Assembly: GCF_007896435.1 (NCBI RefSeq)
Contig: NZ_VCBL01000001.1
Coordinates: 773,345 to 837,344 of the forward strand
Direction of reading: 5' to 3'
Length of the DNA stretch: 64,000 nucleotides
DNA from: Rummeliibacillus suwonensis
GTDB lineage: Bacteria > Bacillota > Bacilli > Bacillales_A > Planococcaceae
In this document: positions 35,221 to 43,990 of the stretch, in pieces
Position numbering within the stretch: position 1 is the first letter of the stretch
Layout: each line of letters begins with the position of its first letter
Position numbers and translations under genes: made by a program
The notes under the pieces: generated by a model
Seen by the model: only the letters and a program-made list of their open reading frames with translations
Told to the model about the DNA's origin: nothing
The model's database searches: none

Positions 35221-35253
35221 ACCGGGTCCCTACAAAAGGTGCCCGGTTTTTTT
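35221..35253 (+). terminator. trxA terminator
   Basis: ACCGGG pairs with CCCGGT, followed by seven T. Confidence 0.85.
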
Positions 35254-35265
35254 AGAGGTGATTTG

Positions 35266-37041
35266 ATGAATGAATTAATCAAACAAAAGCTAGCTATCTT
35301 GCCAGACCAACCGGGATGTTATCTCATGAAAGATCGACAAGGCACTATTATTTATGTCGGCAAAGCAAAAGTTTTAAAAAATCGGGTTCGTTCTTATTTT
35401 ACAGGCACACATGATGGTAAAACGCAAAGACTCGTTAGTGAGATTGAAGATTTTGAATACATTGTCACTTCTTCAAATAAAGAAGCATTTTTGCTCGAAC
35501 TCAATTTGATCAAGCTACACGATCCAAAATATAATGTTATGTTAAAGGATGATAAAACATATCCTTATATCAAAATCACAAATGAGAAATATCCAAGATT
35601 ACTCACAGTTCGCAAAGTAAAAAGGGATAAAGGAAAATATTTTGGTCCTTATCCGAATGTCTATGCGGCAAATGAGACCAGGAAACTGCTTAATCGACTA
35701 TACCCTTTAAGGAAATGTTATTCACTTCCGAATCGTGTTTGTCTATATTATCATCTAGGTCAATGTTTAGCTCCATGTGTCAAAGATATTGATAAACAGG
35801 TTTATGATGAGATGGTCCAAGAAATTACGAATTTCTTGAATGGCGGATATACGGCAGTCAAAGAGGAATTGCATCAGAAAATGTTGGATGCTTCAGAAAA
35901 ACTAGATTTTGAACGTGCAAAGGAATATCGAGATCAAATAGCCCATATTGACGCTGTAATGGAAAAACAAAAGATCACCACAACTGATTTTATCAATCGG
36001 GATGTTTTTGGCTATGCGGTAGATAAAGGCTGGATGTGTGTACAAGTATTCTTTGTTAGACAAGGGAAACTAATTGAACGTGCCGTCTCTTTATTTCCTT
36101 CATATGGAGAACCAGAGGATGAATTTTTAACATATGTCGGGCAATTTTATGAAAAAGCTGAACATATAAAACCTAAGGAAATTCTTATCCCAAAAGAAAT
36201 AGATGGTGATATGTTACAGCAAGTATTGAATATTAAAGTGTTAAAGCCACAAAGAGGTAGGAAAAAGGAATTACTCGATTTGGCATCAAAAAATGCTCAA
36301 ATAGCTATTACTGAGAAATTCCAATTGCTTGAGAGACAAGAACAAAGAACAATAGGTGCTTGCGAACAATTGGGGGATGCGATGAATATTGCAACTCCTC
36401 TACGTATCGAAGCTTTTGACAATTCTCATATTTTTGGAGCGGATACAGTTTCGGCAATGGTTGTTTTTATTGATGGTAAACCGAGTAAAAAAGAATATCG
36501 TAAATTTAAAATTCAAAATGCCCATGCACATGATGATTATGGAGCGATGCGCGAAGTTATTCGTCGCCGCTATTCAAGAGTTTTAAAGGAAGGCCTCCCT
36601 CTTCCAGACTTACTCGTAACCGATGGAGGGAAGGGACAGATGGAAGTAGCAAGAGAAATTTTAGAGGATGAGCTTGGATTGGATATTCCAATTGCGGGAT
36701 TAGCAAAAGACGATAAGCATCAAACTTCTCAACTGTTATATGGAAATCCGCCTGAAATCATTCCGCTAAAACGAACAAGTGAAGCTTTTTATTTGTTACA
36801 ACGCGTTCAAGATGAAGTACACCGATTTGCGATCACATTCCATAGGCAGCTGCACGAAAAAAATGCGATTACATCCATTTTAGACGAAATTTCAGGAATC
36901 GGACCAAAAAGAAAGCAACAGCTATTAAAACACTTTGGTTCGATCAAGAAGATTAAAGAAGCAACGTTTGAAGAATTACAAGAAGCTGGTGTACCTAAAA
37001 AACTGGCTCAGGCAATCATTGACTTTTTTTTGAAAAAATAA
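35266..37041 (+). CDS. uvrC: Excinuclease ABC subunit C
   Basis: 591 residues from the ATG after AGAGGTG. N-terminal GIY-YIG nuclease ('[20 protein letters not shown]'), UvrBC-interaction motif ('[13 protein letters not shown]', about 203-237), RNase H-like nuclease domain ('[13 protein letters not shown]', '[10 protein letters not shown]') and C-terminal helix-hairpin-helix pair ('[18 protein letters not shown]'). Cuts on both sides of bulky DNA lesions with UvrA and UvrB. Order trxA-uvrC-lysC is as in B. subtilis. Confidence 0.97.
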   Translation: MNELIKQKLAILPDQPGCYLMKDRQGTIIYVGKAKVLKNRVRSYFTGTHDGKTQRLVSEIEDFEYIVTSSNKEAFLLELNLIKLHDPKYNVMLKDDKTYPYIKITNEKYPRLLTVRKVKRDKGKYFGPYPNVYAANETRKLLNRLYPLRKCYSLPNRVCLYYHLGQCLAPCVKDIDKQVYDEMVQEITNFLNGGYTAVKEELHQKMLDASEKLDFERAKEYRDQIAHIDAVMEKQKITTTDFINRDVFGYAVDKGWMCVQVFFVRQGKLIERAVSLFPSYGEPEDEFLTYVGQFYEKAEHIKPKEILIPKEIDGDMLQQVLNIKVLKPQRGRKKELLDLASKNAQIAITEKFQLLERQEQRTIGACEQLGDAMNIATPLRIEAFDNSHIFGADTVSAMVVFIDGKPSKKEYRKFKIQNAHAHDDYGAMREVIRRRYSRVLKEGLPLPDLLVTDGGKGQMEVAREILEDELGLDIPIAGLAKDDKHQTSQLLYGNPPEIIPLKRTSEAFYLLQRVQDEVHRFAITFHRQLHEKNAITSILDEISGIGPKRKQQLLKHFGSIKKIKEATFEELQEAGVPKKLAQAIIDFFLKK

Positions 37042-37099
37042 TTGCAAAAATAGCGATTTATATGGTATCGTAGTGTCACCAATTAAAAATCACTGATTT

Positions 37100-37280
37100 A
37101 GTGATGATAGAGGCGCGGGTTTCAAGAGTACCCGACTGGAGGATGAATAGATCCTTTGAAGGTCGATGAAAGGGGAGGCCGCCGAAGTTGCAAGATTGCT
37201 AATTCCATCTTGCTGCTGGTTCTACATTGAAGAAATGTAGAATTGTCAGAGTCAACATAGATTCTGGAGGGCTATCTCAC
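37100..37280 (+). ncRNA. Lysine riboswitch (L box) upstream of lysC
   Basis: The aptamer is recognisable from the conserved 'AGAGGCGCGGGTTTCAAGAG' start, 'ACTGGAGGATGAA', 'GAAAGGGGAGGCCGCCGAAG' and 'CTGCTGGTTCTACATTG' elements, ending in a 'TAGATTCTGGAGGGCTATCTC' closing stem. It precedes lysC, the classic target. Lysine binding should favour the terminator downstream and stop transcription. Confidence 0.93.
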
Positions 37281-37307
37281 ATGAATGTTCTTTTGAACGT
37301 GCATGCT

Positions 37308-37348
37308 AAGAGCAGCTCTTCACACATGTGAAAGGGCTGCTCTTTTTT
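37308..37348 (+). terminator. Expression-platform terminator of the lysine riboswitch
   Basis: AAGAGCAGC pairs with GCTGCTCTT around an internal CTTCACACATGTGAAAG hairpin, followed by a run of T. Confidence 0.88.
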
Positions 37349-37403
37349 CATTAGAAATCATTGTGAAAGTCGCCCACATACAACTATGTAGGGGAGCGTT
37401 TTG

Positions 37404-38636
37404 ATGAGTATTTTAGTGGTAAAATTTGGCGGGACTTCCGTCGCAACAACAGAAAGAATTATGCATGTTGCCAAACGCATTCAGCGTGAGAGACAAAACG
37501 GGCATGACATTGTCGTAGTTGTATCTGCAATGGGGAAAACGACAGATCAACTTGTAGATATGGCTCATGAAATTTCTGAATCACCTTCAAAAAGAGAAAT
37601 GGATGTACTATTGACAACTGGAGAACAAGTAACGATATCATTGTTATCCATTGCTTTGCATAAGTTAGGAATTGAGGCGCAGTCATTTACTGGTTGGCAA
37701 GCCGGTATTATGACAGAGCATGTGCCAAGTAATGCAAGAATCGAGAATATTGCACCAAAGGCTGTCAAAGATGCTTTGGAAAAGGGGAAGGTTGCTGTAG
37801 TCGCTGGTTTCCAAGGTATTGATGATGAAGGAAATATTACAACATTAGGCCGCGGAGGTTCAGATACGACTGCTGTTGCACTTGCAGCAGCACTAAATGC
37901 TGAACGCTGTGATATTTATACAGATGTTGATGGTGTTTATACAAGTGATCCTCGATATGTTAAAGGCGCCAGAAAGTTACTGGAAATGTCCTATGATGAA
38001 ATGCTCGAACTAGCGAATCTGGGAGCAGGTGTTTTACATCCTCGCTCTGTAGAGGTAGCCAAGAATCATCATATTCCTATGTCTGTTCGTTCGAGTTATG
38101 AGGATGTTGAAGGTACTATCTTGAAGGAGGAAATTACAGTGGAAAAAGGCTTGGTTGTACGTGGTGTTGCATTTGAATCGGATATTATTCGTTTAACGGT
38201 ATATTATAAGGAAGCATATAATAGTTCATTAGCTAATATTTTTACAACATTAGCCAAAAATCATGTCAATGTCGATATTATTGTCCAAACGATTATTGAA
38301 GGAACGGAACCATCTGTGTCGTTCTCAGTAAAAAAAGAAAATCTTCAAGATACATTACAAGTTTTATCAGAACACAAAGATACATTGGGCTACCACCATG
38401 TGGACTATGAAGGGGAGCTGTCAAAAGTTTCAATCGTCGGATCTGGTATGGTGTCAAATCCAGGTGTTGCGGCATCGATGTTCGAACGCTTATATCGTGA
38501 AGGGATTCCTGTTAAAATGGTCAGCACTTCAGAAATTAAAGTATCTGTTGTTGTACCGCAGGAAGATATGTTAAAAGCAGCAAATGCTTTACATGACGAA
38601 TTTGGTTTATCCGTCAAAGAAAAAATCGCACATTAA
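37404..38636 (+). CDS. lysC: Aspartokinase II alpha subunit (lysine-sensitive)
   Basis: 410 residues. Kinase domain (1-~245) with 'VVKFGGTSVA', 'TTGEQVTISLL' and 'GRGGSDTTAVALAAAL', then two ACT regulatory domains (about 265-405). Phosphorylates aspartate to start lysine, diaminopimelate, threonine and methionine synthesis. AGGGGAGCG precedes the ATG; a TTG one codon upstream is less likely. Controlled by the L-box. The gene also encodes the beta subunit from an internal start at 38139. Confidence 0.95.
   Translation: MSILVVKFGGTSVATTERIMHVAKRIQRERQNGHDIVVVVSAMGKTTDQLVDMAHEISESPSKREMDVLLTTGEQVTISLLSIALHKLGIEAQSFTGWQAGIMTEHVPSNARIENIAPKAVKDALEKGKVAVVAGFQGIDDEGNITTLGRGGSDTTAVALAAALNAERCDIYTDVDGVYTSDPRYVKGARKLLEMSYDEMLELANLGAGVLHPRSVEVAKNHHIPMSVRSSYEDVEGTILKEEITVEKGLVVRGVAFESDIIRLTVYYKEAYNSSLANIFTTLAKNHVNVDIIVQTIIEGTEPSVSFSVKKENLQDTLQVLSEHKDTLGYHHVDYEGELSKVSIVGSGMVSNPGVAASMFERLYREGIPVKMVSTSEIKVSVVVPQEDMLKAANALHDEFGLSVKEKIAH
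38139..38636 (+). CDS. lysC: Aspartokinase II beta subunit from an internal in-frame start
   Basis: A GTG at codon 246 of lysC is preceded by TTGAAGGAGG with 8-base spacing, a strong ribosome site inside the coding frame. It would give a 165-residue protein holding only the two ACT domains. B. subtilis aspartokinase II is known to be alpha2-beta2, with beta made from an internal start at about codon 247, so both position and signal agree. This is separate translation of the same frame, not a new gene. Confidence 0.85.
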   Translation: MEKGLVVRGVAFESDIIRLTVYYKEAYNSSLANIFTTLAKNHVNVDIIVQTIIEGTEPSVSFSVKKENLQDTLQVLSEHKDTLGYHHVDYEGELSKVSIVGSGMVSNPGVAASMFERLYREGIPVKMVSTSEIKVSVVVPQEDMLKAANALHDEFGLSVKEKIAH

Positions 38637-38693
38637 TAAATGACTTTCACCTGATGGCTACTACAATTAATGAGTAAGCGTCAATATGTTCAT

Positions 38694-38737
38694 AAAGGAC
38701 TTTTCATATGAACGAACGTATGCGTGGAGTCCTTTAT
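38694..38737 (+). terminator. Hairpin after lysC
   Basis: AAAGGACT pairs with AGTCCTTT around a loop with an inner CATATG palindrome. The T tract is weak (TTTATT). Confidence 0.5.
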
Positions 38738-38746
38738 TACGTAAAT

Positions 38747-38848
38747 AAAACTCCTACCAGTATTTTGATGACTACTGAAAAAACTGTGATAAAAATCATG
38801 GTTCTATAGTTTTTCAGTATTCTCCATTTTTTCTGGTAGGAGTTTTTG
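38747..38848. terminator. Bidirectional lysC/yslB terminator with a family D element in its loop
   Basis: AAAACTCCTACCAG and CTGGTAGGAGTTTT are perfect 14-bp complements, 72 bases apart. The intervening 38761-38832 contains its own inverted repeat (ACTACTGAAAAACT... against AGTTTTTCAGTA) and the word GATAAAAATCA, which it shares with the element at 45402. A small mobile repeat seems to have landed in the loop of a normal terminator. Confidence 0.7.
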
Positions 38849-38992
38849 ATGAATGAATCTATCGTGTATGAACAAGCAGAAAGTTTTCTTTTAAAATAAC
38901 TAGTAAAGTATAGAATCAATTGCTTATAAAAGATGAATTGGTCCAACTAACTAACCCAAGTGAAAGAAAATTTCCCTGGGTAAAGGTTCACT

Positions 38993-39412
38993 CTAGCCTT
39001 CTATCCTATCCTTCAAATCCCATTTGATGTGAAATTTAACTTGTGCTTGTTTTGGTTTCGTTTCTTCGTAGCACTCTGTTAGGAAGCCACAGTATTTTTG
39101 TTGGTTCTGCGCCAAAAATCCAGCCTCAAGTTGAAAACAGCGACTATCAAATTTTAATACTTCGGGATCTCCGGTTAAAGTACAAAAAGCTTCATCAGTT
39201 GAGACCTTATCAATCGTTAAATCTCCCCAACCAGCTTCTTTAAAGAATGAGATTGCTTCTTCTAAATCATAGAGCGGAAATTGACGAGCTAGTTCTTTTC
39301 CACACCAATATAGTATATCTTTTTCATTTTTCCCCAATATAGAAGAGAGTACATGATCACGAATTAGCTCATAACCAAATTGTGTTATTTCATTTTTTTG
39401 TTGAGTAGACAT
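38993..39412 (-). CDS. yslB: DUF2507 protein YslB
   Basis: 139 residues matching the DUF2507 (V4R-related) family: 'GYELIRDHVLSSILGKNEKDILYWCGKELARQFPL', 'FFKEAGWGDL' and 'FQLEAGFLAQ'. B. subtilis yslB lies in the same place between lysC and sdhC, on the opposite strand from them as here. Function unknown; V4R-type folds bind small hydrophobic ligands in other proteins. A good ribosome site, AAGGATT-like, precedes the minus-strand ATG. Confidence 0.88.
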   Translation of the reverse strand: MSTQQKNEITQFGYELIRDHVLSSILGKNEKDILYWCGKELARQFPLYDLEEAISFFKEAGWGDLTIDKVSTDEAFCTLTGDPEVLKFDSRCFQLEAGFLAQNQQKYCGFLTECYEETKPKQAQVKFHIKWDLKDRIEG

Positions 39413-39539
39413 GAAAATCCTTCTTTCATATTTTGTCTAAATTATGTCAGTAAAAGAATTAATACACATTAGACATGAATGATTGCTTTTTTCGAGAATA
39501 ATATGAACGAGAATAGCTCATAAAAAAGTTCATGTTGCC

Positions 39540-39568
39540 TTGACGCTATTGTGGTATGAGAGTACAAT
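39540..39568 (+). promoter_or_regulatory. sdhCAB promoter
   Basis: TTGACG (39540) and TACAAT (39563) with a 17-base spacer, giving a leader of about 110 bases before sdhC. Confidence 0.65.
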
Positions 39569-39681
39569 AAACTTGTCATAATATTGTACCATTATGAAAC
39601 AAGCAGTCAATAGATGTCGAGTGATAATTACATGACAAAAAATTGACATCTTGCTTTCAAGTATTAAGGGGGGTAACAGTC

Positions 39682-40290
39682 TTGTCGAAAGATCGAGAGT
39701 TTTATTGGCGTCGTCTGCATTCTCTTCTTGGAATTATTCCAGTAGGGTTATTCGTGACGCAACACTTGTTAATCAACTTCCAAGCAACACACGGTGCAGA
39801 AGCATTTAACACAGCAAGTGGATTTATGGGGAATTTACCATTCTTATGGTTCCTTGAATGGTTTGTCATTTACATTCCTTTAATGTTCCATGCATTCTAT
39901 GGAGTGTATATTGCCTTTACAGCAGCACCAAATAATCAACGTTTTGGTACTTTCCGTAACTGGATGTTCCTACTTCAACGTATTACAGGCGTTATTCTTG
40001 TAATATTCATTGCATGGCACATTTTCCAAACTCGAATTCAAAAAGCGCTTGGTACAGAAGTTGACTATGATATGATGGCTAATATTTTATCTAACCCAGT
40101 CATGGTTGCGTTCTATGCATTAGGTATTATTTCAGCTACGTTCCACTTGGCTAACGGTATTTGGTCATTTTTAGTAAGTTGGGGAATTACACAATCTCCA
40201 AAATCTCAAAAAATTGCAACTTACATCACATTGATTTTCTTTGTAGTGTTATCTGTAATCGGCGTGGGTGCTCTACTTGCATTTATTTAA
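39682..40290 (+). CDS. sdhC: Succinate dehydrogenase cytochrome b558 subunit
   Basis: 202 residues from a TTG behind AAGGGGGGTAAC, the same length as B. subtilis SdhC. Five predicted membrane helices carry the haem-ligand histidines ('RRLHSLLG', 'VTQHLL', 'MFHAFYG', 'IAWHIF', 'FHLANG'). It anchors SdhA/SdhB to the membrane, binds two haem b and reduces menaquinone. First gene of the sdhCAB operon. Confidence 0.95.
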   Translation: MSKDREFYWRRLHSLLGIIPVGLFVTQHLLINFQATHGAEAFNTASGFMGNLPFLWFLEWFVIYIPLMFHAFYGVYIAFTAAPNNQRFGTFRNWMFLLQRITGVILVIFIAWHIFQTRIQKALGTEVDYDMMANILSNPVMVAFYALGIISATFHLANGIWSFLVSWGITQSPKSQKIATYITLIFFVVLSVIGVGALLAFI

Positions 40291-40308
40291 GTGGTCATGT
40301 GTAAACTT

Positions 40309-40322
40309 GTAAGCGCTTGATT
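40309..40322 (+). promoter_or_regulatory. Possible cre-like sequence between sdhC and sdhA
   Basis: TGTAAGCGCTTGAT has the AAGCGCTT core of CcpA sites but matches the consensus poorly at its 3' side. It lies inside the operon, so a roadblock role is conceivable. Low confidence. Confidence 0.25.
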
Positions 40323-40351
40323 ACTATTTGAACGAGGAGTGAGAAAAAAAC

Positions 40352-42103
40352 ATGGCTAAAAGCAAATTGATAGTCGTTGGTGGCGGTTTAGCTGGCTTGA
40401 TGTCTACTATGAAAGCTGCCGAAATGGGCACAGAAGTTGAATTATTCTCATTAGTTCCGGTAAAACGCTCACACTCTGTATGTGCGCAAGGCGGGATTAA
40501 TGGTGCCGTAAATACAAAAGGTGAAGGGGACTCTCCTTGGATCCACTTTGATGATACAGTTTATGGTGGGGATTTCTTAGCAAACCAACCACCAGTTAAA
40601 GCAATGACTCAAGCAGCACCTGGTATTATTCACTTATTTGACCGTATGGGCGTTATGTTTAACCGTACACCTGAAGGTCTGTTGGATTTCCGTCGTTTCG
40701 GTGGTACTATCCATCACCGTACAGCGTTTGCTGGTGCGACTACTGGTCAACAACTTCTTTATGCACTTGATGAACAAGTTCGTCGTTGGGAAGTTGAAGG
40801 ATTAGTGACAAAATATGAAGGCTGGGAATTCCTAGGCGTAATTCTTGATGATGAAGGCGTATGTAAAGGTATTAAAGCTCAAAACCTTACAACTCATGAA
40901 ATCAAAGCATTTCGTGCTGATGCCGTAATCATGGCTAGTGGTGGTCCTGGTATCATCTTTGGTAAATCAACAAACTCAATGATTAATACAGGTTCTGCAG
41001 CATCAATCGTTTATCAACAAGGTGCAAAATATGCAAATGGTGAAATGATTCAAATTCACCCAACAGCAATTCCTGGCGATGACAAATTACGTTTAATGTC
41101 AGAATCTGCTCGTGGTGAAGGTGGACGAATTTGGACATATAAAGACGGTAAACCTTGGTACTTCTTAGAAGAAAAATATCCTGCATTCGGTAACTTAGTA
41201 CCACGTGATATTGCAACACGTGAAATCTTTGACGTATGTATTAACCAAAAACTAGGCATTAACGGTGAAAACGTTGTGTACTTAGATCTTTCTCACAAAG
41301 ATCCACATGAATTAGACGTTAAACTTGGTGGTATCATTGAAATTTATCAAAAATTCGTTGGTGATGATCCACATAAAGTACCTATGAAAATCTTCCCAGC
41401 TGTTCACTATTCTATGGGTGGTCTATGGGTTGACTTTGATCAACATACTTCAATTCCTGGTCTATTTGCTGCAGGTGAATGTGATTACTCTCAACATGGT
41501 GCAAACCGTCTTGGTGCAAACTCATTACTTTCAGCTATTTACGGTGGTAGTGTAGCAGGTCCTAACGCTGTTCATTACATCCAAGGATTAGATAAACACG
41601 TTGAAGATCTTTCATCTTCTTTATACGATAACGCTGTGAAAGAAGAACAAGCTAAATGGGATGAAGTATTGCGTTTAGATGGTAATGAAAATGCATACTT
41701 ACTTCACAAAGAACTTGGTGAAGTCATGACTTCAAACGTTACAGTTGTTCGTTACAATGATAAATTAGAACAAACTCTTGTAAAATTACAAGAATTAAAA
41801 GAACGTTGGAACAATATCAATATTAACGATACATCTAAGTGGTCCAACCAAGGTGTTCAATTTACTCGTCAATTGAAGAACATGCTTGCTTTAGCAAATG
41901 TTATTACAAAAGGTGCTTTACTTCGTAACGAATCTCGTGGAGCTCATTACAAACCTGATTTCCCAGAACGTGATGATGAAAACTTCCTTAAAACAACAAT
42001 TGCTGAATTTACACCTTCATTTGATCCGAAAATTACTTACGATGACGTTGATATTTCACTTATCAAGCCTCGTAAACGTGACTATACGAAAGGAGCTCAC
42101 TAA
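40352..42103 (+). CDS. sdhA: Succinate dehydrogenase flavoprotein subunit
   Basis: 583 residues. FAD-binding 'IVVGGGLAGLMSTMKAAEMG' at the start, covalent-FAD region 'KRSHSVCAQGGINGAVN', active-site 'HPTAIPGD' and 'RGEGGRIWTY', and 'AAGECDYSQHGANRLGANSLLSAIYGG' near residue 375. Oxidises succinate to fumarate in the citric acid cycle. GAGGAGTGAG precedes the ATG. The next gene starts two bases after its stop. Confidence 0.97.
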   Translation: MAKSKLIVVGGGLAGLMSTMKAAEMGTEVELFSLVPVKRSHSVCAQGGINGAVNTKGEGDSPWIHFDDTVYGGDFLANQPPVKAMTQAAPGIIHLFDRMGVMFNRTPEGLLDFRRFGGTIHHRTAFAGATTGQQLLYALDEQVRRWEVEGLVTKYEGWEFLGVILDDEGVCKGIKAQNLTTHEIKAFRADAVIMASGGPGIIFGKSTNSMINTGSAASIVYQQGAKYANGEMIQIHPTAIPGDDKLRLMSESARGEGGRIWTYKDGKPWYFLEEKYPAFGNLVPRDIATREIFDVCINQKLGINGENVVYLDLSHKDPHELDVKLGGIIEIYQKFVGDDPHKVPMKIFPAVHYSMGGLWVDFDQHTSIPGLFAAGECDYSQHGANRLGANSLLSAIYGGSVAGPNAVHYIQGLDKHVEDLSSSLYDNAVKEEQAKWDEVLRLDGNENAYLLHKELGEVMTSNVTVVRYNDKLEQTLVKLQELKERWNNININDTSKWSNQGVQFTRQLKNMLALANVITKGALLRNESRGAHYKPDFPERDDENFLKTTIAEFTPSFDPKITYDDVDISLIKPRKRDYTKGAH

Positions 42104-42105
42104 TT

Positions 42106-42879
42106 ATGGGTAACGAAGCACAAAAATATGTTGAAGTTGAAGTCCAACGTCAAGATGACTCGAACTCAAACCCTTATTGGGAAAAATTTAGAGTTCCTTA
42201 TCGTCCAAATATGAACGTTATTTCCGTTCTTATGGCAATTCGTGAAAACCCTGTAACAACTGATGGTAAACAAACTACACCTATTGCATGGAACATGAAC
42301 TGTTTAGAAGAAGTTTGTGGGGCATGTTCAATGGTTATCAATGGTCGTCCTCGTCAATCTTGTTCTGCATTGGTAGATCAATTAGAACAACCATTGAAAT
42401 TACAACCAATGAGTACTTTCCCTGTTATTCGTGACTTACAAATCGATCGTAGCCGCATGTTTGATTCATTGAAAAAAGTGAAAGCATGGGTTCCAATTGA
42501 TGGTTCTTACGATTTAGGCGAAGGCCCTCGGATGCCTGAACGTAAACGTGAATGGGCTTATGAATTATCTAAATGTATGACTTGTGGTGTATGTTTAGAA
42601 TCTTGTCCAAATGTCAATAGCCATTCAGACTTCATCGGACCAGCTCCACTTTCACAAGTACGTCTATTTAACTCGCATCCAACAGGTGCTATGAACAAAG
42701 ATGTACGTTTAAACGCAATTATGGGTGAAGGCGGTCTTGCCAATTGTGGTAACGCACAAAACTGTGTGGCTGCTTGTCCAAAAGGTATTCCTTTGACAAC
42801 TTCTATTGCAGCTTTAAACCGTGCTACAACTGTTCAAATGTTCAGAAACTTCTTTGGCTCTGATCATATGGTTGACTAG
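42106..42879 (+). CDS. sdhB: Succinate dehydrogenase iron-sulphur subunit
   Basis: 257 residues. The [2Fe-2S] cysteines are in 'CLEEVCGACSMVINGRPRQSC', and the [4Fe-4S] and [3Fe-4S] clusters are bound by 'CMTCGVCLESCP' and 'CGNAQNCVAACPKGIP'. Relays electrons from SdhA to the haems of SdhC. AAGGAGC inside the end of sdhA serves as its ribosome site. A terminator follows. Confidence 0.97.
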   Translation: MGNEAQKYVEVEVQRQDDSNSNPYWEKFRVPYRPNMNVISVLMAIRENPVTTDGKQTTPIAWNMNCLEEVCGACSMVINGRPRQSCSALVDQLEQPLKLQPMSTFPVIRDLQIDRSRMFDSLKKVKAWVPIDGSYDLGEGPRMPERKREWAYELSKCMTCGVCLESCPNVNSHSDFIGPAPLSQVRLFNSHPTGAMNKDVRLNAIMGEGGLANCGNAQNCVAACPKGIPLTTSIAALNRATTVQMFRNFFGSDHMVD

Positions 42880-42898
42880 TAATAAAATAGATAACGAG

Positions 42899-42938
42899 AA
42901 AGCACAGAATGCTATTGATCAGCATTCTGTGCTTTTTA
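42899..42938 (+). terminator. sdhCAB terminator
   Basis: AAAGCACAGAATGCT pairs perfectly with AGCATTCTGTGCTTT, followed by TT. Confidence 0.9.
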
Positions 42939-43105
42939 TTTTCTCCTGTAAATTTTCAAGAGTAATTGTCTCCCAATCATACATAAAAATTTTTACACAA
43001 AAAATAAACAAAGAACACAGGCTTAAATAAGAATCACTGTGTGCCCAAAAGGCCAGTACAAAATCGATTCGTTCAATTGAATAGATTCCATAGCCAACTT
43101 TTTGT

Positions 43106-43130
43106 TATAATAAATGAATAACTATTCATT
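43106..43130 (+). promoter_or_regulatory. FadR-like operator at the thioesterase promoter
   Basis: TATAAT at 43106 is followed at once by ATGAATAACTATTCAT, a perfect 7+7 palindrome. GAATAACTATTCATTT fits 14 of 16 positions of the FadR box core. The placement just after the -10 box suits repression. Confidence 0.6.
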
Positions 43131-43149
43131 TTTAACAGGGGGAATATGG

Positions 43150-43602
43150 ATGTTAAAAAGTTATATAGAAAATATAGAAAAATGGAGAGAAGAATTTTCG
43201 TTTTATGTGCCGATCAAAGTACGCTTTTCAGATACAGATATGTATGGACATTTGAATAATACAGTGCCAATTGTTTATTTTGAACAGGCTAGAATTGATT
43301 TTTTTAATCATTTAGGATTAATGGAGGATTGGACGGATCAGGATGTGAATAACATCCCTGTAGTCGCAGACATACAATGTGACTATCTAAAACAGGTGTA
43401 TTTCAACGAACCATTGAAGGTATATGCCAAGATTGCCAAAATAGGATCTTCGTCTGTCGATTTGCATTATTTAGGTGTAGATCATCTTGAACAAATATGT
43501 TTTACAGGCAGAGGAACAATCGTTCAAATAAACCAAAACAACGGAAAATCAGCATCTTGGACGGAAAAACAACTGGAGAAATTGTCTGGATCAAAAAAGT
43601 AA
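43150..43602 (+). CDS. ysmA: Acyl-CoA thioesterase, 4HBT family (YsmA)
   Basis: 150 residues from the ATG behind CAGGGGGAA. Hot-dog fold with the 4HBT active-site motif 'RFSDTDMYGHLNNTVPIVYFEQARIDF', where the Asp of SDTD is the expected catalytic residue. Cleaves acyl-CoA or related thioesters. Position between sdhB and gerE is that of B. subtilis ysmA. The FadR-like palindrome at its promoter would tie it to fatty-acid metabolism. Confidence 0.85.
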   Translation: MLKSYIENIEKWREEFSFYVPIKVRFSDTDMYGHLNNTVPIVYFEQARIDFFNHLGLMEDWTDQDVNNIPVVADIQCDYLKQVYFNEPLKVYAKIAKIGSSSVDLHYLGVDHLEQICFTGRGTIVQINQNNGKSASWTEKQLEKLSGSKK

Positions 43603-43636
43603 TTTTAATCTCTAAAATTCATCGGGCAAATGCCGT

Positions 43637-43665
43637 CACCGCAACGCAACTCCTATCATACTGTA
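43637..43665 (+). promoter_or_regulatory. Sigma-K-type promoter of gerE
   Basis: CACC (43637) and CATACTGTA (43657) are spaced by 16 bases, fitting the sigma-K pattern of AC at -35 and CATANNNTA at -10. GerE is made in the mother cell under sigma-K in B. subtilis. Confidence 0.7.
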
Positions 43666-43696
43666 CAGTGTGAGGGGATTGGAGGGGCGCACGTAA

Positions 43697-43915
43697 ATGA
43701 GTCGTTTTCATCATTCAATTTTGACGAAAAGAGAACACGAAATATTCCTTTTATTAATGAAGGATTATACGACGAAAGAAATTGCTAAAGAGCTAGGTAT
43801 AAGTGAAAAAACAGTTCGAAATCATATTTCCAATACTATTCAAAAATTAGGCGTATCTAGTCGCGCACAAGCAATGCTTGAGTTGATCCGATTAGGGGAG
43901 TTTACTTTAGAATAA
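43697..43915 (+). CDS. gerE: Spore-coat gene regulator GerE
   Basis: 72 residues forming a single LuxR-type helix-turn-helix: 'LTKREHEIFLLLMKDYTTKEIAKELGISEKTVRNHISNTIQKLGVSSRAQAMLELIRLGE'. GerE is one of the few stand-alone LuxR DNA-binding domains; it adjusts sigma-K genes late in coat formation. GGAGGGGCG precedes the ATG. Order ysmA-gerE-ysmB-racE is conserved. Confidence 0.95.
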   Translation: MSRFHHSILTKREHEIFLLLMKDYTTKEIAKELGISEKTVRNHISNTIQKLGVSSRAQAMLELIRLGEFTLE

Positions 43916-43990
43916 AAAGTATACTTGCCATTTTGTAAAAAACACTTCACAATAGGGATAAGTAATCCTTTTGAGGAGTGGAAAAGCTAC

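Noticed and set aside
42821-43030. 69-codon frame over the end of sdhB
   Set aside because: Overlaps sdhB in another frame and continues through its terminator.
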